Below, one piece after another: positions 5,836 to 7,733 of a stretch of 7,733 nt of DNA. The position numbers were made by a program, and so were the translations under genes. The notes beneath the pieces are model-generated. The model did not search any database. It was not told the DNA's origin and saw only the letters and a program-made list of their open reading frames with translations. Source of the DNA: Bacteroidetes bacterium GWA2_30_7. Its GTDB lineage: Bacteria > Bacteroidota > Bacteroidia > Bacteroidales > GWF2-33-38. The stretch's first letter is position 1, and each line of letters starts with the position of its first letter. The DNA lies in contig MENC01000054.1 in the NCBI GenBank assembly GCA_001768155.1, positions 6,009 to 13,741 of the forward strand. The letters run 5' to 3'.

Positions 5836-5854
5836 TTATTTAATATTCAAACGG

Positions 5855-5884
5855 TTTTGAAAATTGGAATTTTGAGAATTGGAA
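5855..5884. repeat. 15-bp tandem repeat, two copies
   Basis: TTTTGAAAATTGGAA (5855-5869) is followed directly by TTTTGAGAATTGGAA (5870-5884), with a single A/G difference. It lies in the convergent gap, 80 bp from the purF-type stop codon, and overlaps no gene. No function is evident; replication slippage would explain it. Confidence 0.6.
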
Positions 5885-5964
5885 TTTATTTGACATTTGT
5901 TTTTTGTTTTTTGACGTTTTCTTTAGAAACACTAACTAATGTTACTCAAATAATATAAGGAATT

Positions 5965-7733
5965 TTAAGCGTAGGCTCGTTGATTTCTACCTTCAATAAA
6001 ATTTATAAAAGAAGTATTTACAACCTTGTTTCCACCCGGTGTTGGATAGTCGCCTGTAAAATACCAGTCGCCTTTATTATCAGGGCAAGCTTTATGTAAG
6101 TTTTCTATAGATTGATATATAATTTCTACTTCTGCATTTATGCCTTCGGGAGTTAATAATTCTGTGATTTTTGCAGAAATTTCTTTTGCAGAAAATGGTT
6201 TATATATTTTTTTCACATGGTTTACCATTTCTTCTTTTGGAAGACTTGCCTGACTTTTACAAAGGTTATAAACTTCGTCAATAATGCCCTCTTGCTTAGT
6301 ATCTTTAAGTAATTCTATTGCTGCTTTAAATGCTACAAAATCGCCAAGTTTAGCCATGTCGATTCCATAACAATCGGGATATCTGATTTGCGGTGCAGAT
6401 GAAACAATAAATATTTTTTTAGGTAATAATCTATCTAAAATTTTTAAAATGCTTTCTTTTAAAGTTGTGCCTCTAACAATTGAATCGTCCAGAACAACTA
6501 GATTATCAACATAATCGTTAATTACACCGTATGTAATATCGTAAACGTGAGCAACTAAATCATTTCTTAAATTATCTTGTGTAATAAATGTTCGGAGTTT
6601 AACATCCTTGACTGCAAGTTTTTCGATTCTTGGAGCGATATCTAAAATTTTTGTAATATCTTCTTTGTTCCCTTTTTTATAAATTTCATCTATTCTTTTC
6701 TTTTTGAAATTAATAAGGTAATCGTGCAGCCCTTTTATCATTCCATAAAAAGCAACTTCGGCAGTATTTGGAATAAATGAAAAAACAGTATTCTCAAAGT
6801 CATAATTAACTGATTTTAAGATTTCGGGAGTTAGATATTCGCCAAGTTTTTTTCGTTCTTTGTAAATTTCGCTATCAGTTCCTCTCGAAAAATAAATTCG
6901 CTCAAATGAACAAGATTTTTTTTCAAGTGGTTGTTTACATAAAACCTCACTTATTTTGCCAGTTTCTTTAATAATTAAAGCGTGTCCTGGTTTTAATTCT
7001 TTTATTGATTCATATTTTACATTAAATGCTGTTTGAATTGGCGGTCTTTCTGAAGTAACAACTGCAATTTCATCGTCGTAATAATAATATGCCGGTCTTA
7101 TACCCGAAGGGTCTCTTAAAACAAATGCATCGCCATGTCCTAAAATTCCTGCTATTACATAACCTCCATCCCAACGTTTGCAAGAGTTTATTAATACATT
7201 TTGCAAATCCAGATTTTGCTGTATTTGCTCAGTAATTATCTGGTTTGATAGTCCTTGACTTTTATATATTTTAAATGTTTTTTCAACTTCTTTATCAAGA
7301 AAGCTTCCAATTTTTTCAAGAACAGTAACCGTATCGGAGTGTTCATACGGATGCATTCCTTTTTTCAATAATGTATCAAAAAGTTCATCAACGTTTGTAA
7401 GGTTAAAATTACCGGCTAAAAATAAATTTCTGGTTTTCCAATTGCTTTGTCGTACAAGTGGATGGCAGTTTTCGATATTGTTTTTTCCGTAAGTTCCATA
7501 ACGCAAATGTCCTAGAAAAAGCTCACCTGTAAATGGGATATTTTTTTTGAGCCAATCAATATTGTTAAATAATTCAGGAGTTTCATTTTTAATTTTATCG
7601 AAAGCACTATAAATTTGTCCGAAAATGTCTTTTATTGGAGTTGAAGAGTTTGACCTGTTTCTATCCATATATTGATTTCCGGGTTCTGGATTAAATCGAA
7701 TACAAGCAATTCCGCCTCCATCTTGGCCTCTGT
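5965..7733 (-). CDS. purF: Glutamine amidophosphoribosyltransferase, Bacteroidetes long type, 5' end missing
   Basis: This enzyme family makes 5-phosphoribosylamine from PRPP and glutamine, the first step of purine synthesis. From the first internal ATG (7668) there are 567 residues, but the frame stays open to the window edge and adds 21 more, including RGQDGGGIACIRF. This is the glutaminase motif just after the N-terminal catalytic Cys, so 7668 is not the start and about 30-40 residues, including that Cys, lie outside. Counting from M7668: GHLRYGTYG (53-61) and the SDT at 111-113 belong to the Ntn glutaminase; the PRPP loop VVLDDSIVRGTT is at 391-402; SSAPQIRYPDCYGIDMA (423-439) follows. 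The oxyanion segment reads LAGNFNLTN (84-92), with Phe where classical PurF has Gly. The long C-terminus (CPDNKGDWYFTGDYPTPGG) fits a variant of about 610-630 residues that I recall from Bacteroidetes. Whether it is the main PurF or a paralogue cannot be told here. Confidence 0.88.
   Translation of the reverse strand, partial: RGQDGGGIACIRFNPEPGNQYMDRNRSNSSTPIKDIFGQIYSAFDKIKNETPELFNNIDWLKKNIPFTGELFLGHLRYGTYGKNNIENCHPLVRQSNWKTRNLFLAGNFNLTNVDELFDTLLKKGMHPYEHSDTVTVLEKIGSFLDKEVEKTFKIYKSQGLSNQIITEQIQQNLDLQNVLINSCKRWDGGYVIAGILGHGDAFVLRDPSGIRPAYYYYDDEIAVVTSERPPIQTAFNVKYESIKELKPGHALIIKETGKISEVLCKQPLEKKSCSFERIYFSRGTDSEIYKERKKLGEYLTPEILKSVNYDFENTVFSFIPNTAEVAFYGMIKGLHDYLINFKKKRIDEIYKKGNKEDITKILDIAPRIEKLAVKDVKLRTFITQDNLRNDLVAHVYDITYGVINDYVDNLVVLDDSIVRGTTLKESILKILDRLLPKKIFIVSSAPQIRYPDCYGIDMAKLGDFVAFKAAIELLKDTKQEGIIDEVYNLCKSQASLPKEEMVNHVKKIYKPFSAKEISAKITELLTPEGINAEVEIIYQSIENLHKACPDNKGDWYFTGDYPTPGGNKVVNTSFINFIEGRNQRAYA

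Overview
The window is AT-rich chromosomal DNA that most likely comes from a member of the Bacteroidetes (Bacteroidota). Four things point there. A secreted protein ends in a type IX secretion (Por) C-terminal sorting domain. The purF-type gene is the long variant I associate with Bacteroidetes. A perfect TAnnTTTG -7 box lies ahead of maeB. Genes mostly lack Shine-Dalgarno sites and have A/T-rich leaders. This placement is an inference from family knowledge, not from a database match.

Left part, positions 1-2819, all on the minus strand. In transcription order it holds: a doubtful 101-codon ORF; a VapBC-type toxin-antitoxin pair (small antitoxin gene and PIN-domain toxin gene, joined by an ATGA overlap); a repeat-bearing stretch with a possible 54-codon ORF; a 302-residue secreted T9SS substrate; and an HNH-nuclease-like gene that runs off the left edge. 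A 30-codon ORF overlaps the HNH start codon by ATGA. This part looks accessory: short genes, large gaps and repeats.

Middle, positions 2820-3368, is a gene-free gap. It contains an AT-only hairpin and a 258-bp element bounded by perfect 22-bp inverted repeats (the outermost TA pair may be target duplication), with further nested inverted repeats inside. It resembles a non-autonomous insertion (MITE-like) or a large structured intergenic repeat. It ends about 100 bp before the promoter of maeB.

Right part, positions 3369-7733, carries two core metabolic genes transcribed toward each other. maeB (plus strand) encodes a full-length hybrid malic enzyme with a C-terminal phosphotransacetylase-like domain, and is followed by a strong intrinsic terminator. 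The purF-type glutamine amidophosphoribosyltransferase (minus strand) is incomplete: its reading frame stays open through the right edge and reads a conserved glutaminase motif there, so its true start and its N-terminal catalytic cysteine lie outside the window. The 273-bp gap between them holds degenerate direct and tandem repeats. One motif in them also occurs inside the 258-bp element.

There is no clear multi-gene novel system. The best candidates for a closer look are the nested palindromic element, the HNH gene with its coupled leader ORF, and the repeat-bearing small ORF at 1603-1767. I saw no tRNA, rRNA or CRISPR array.
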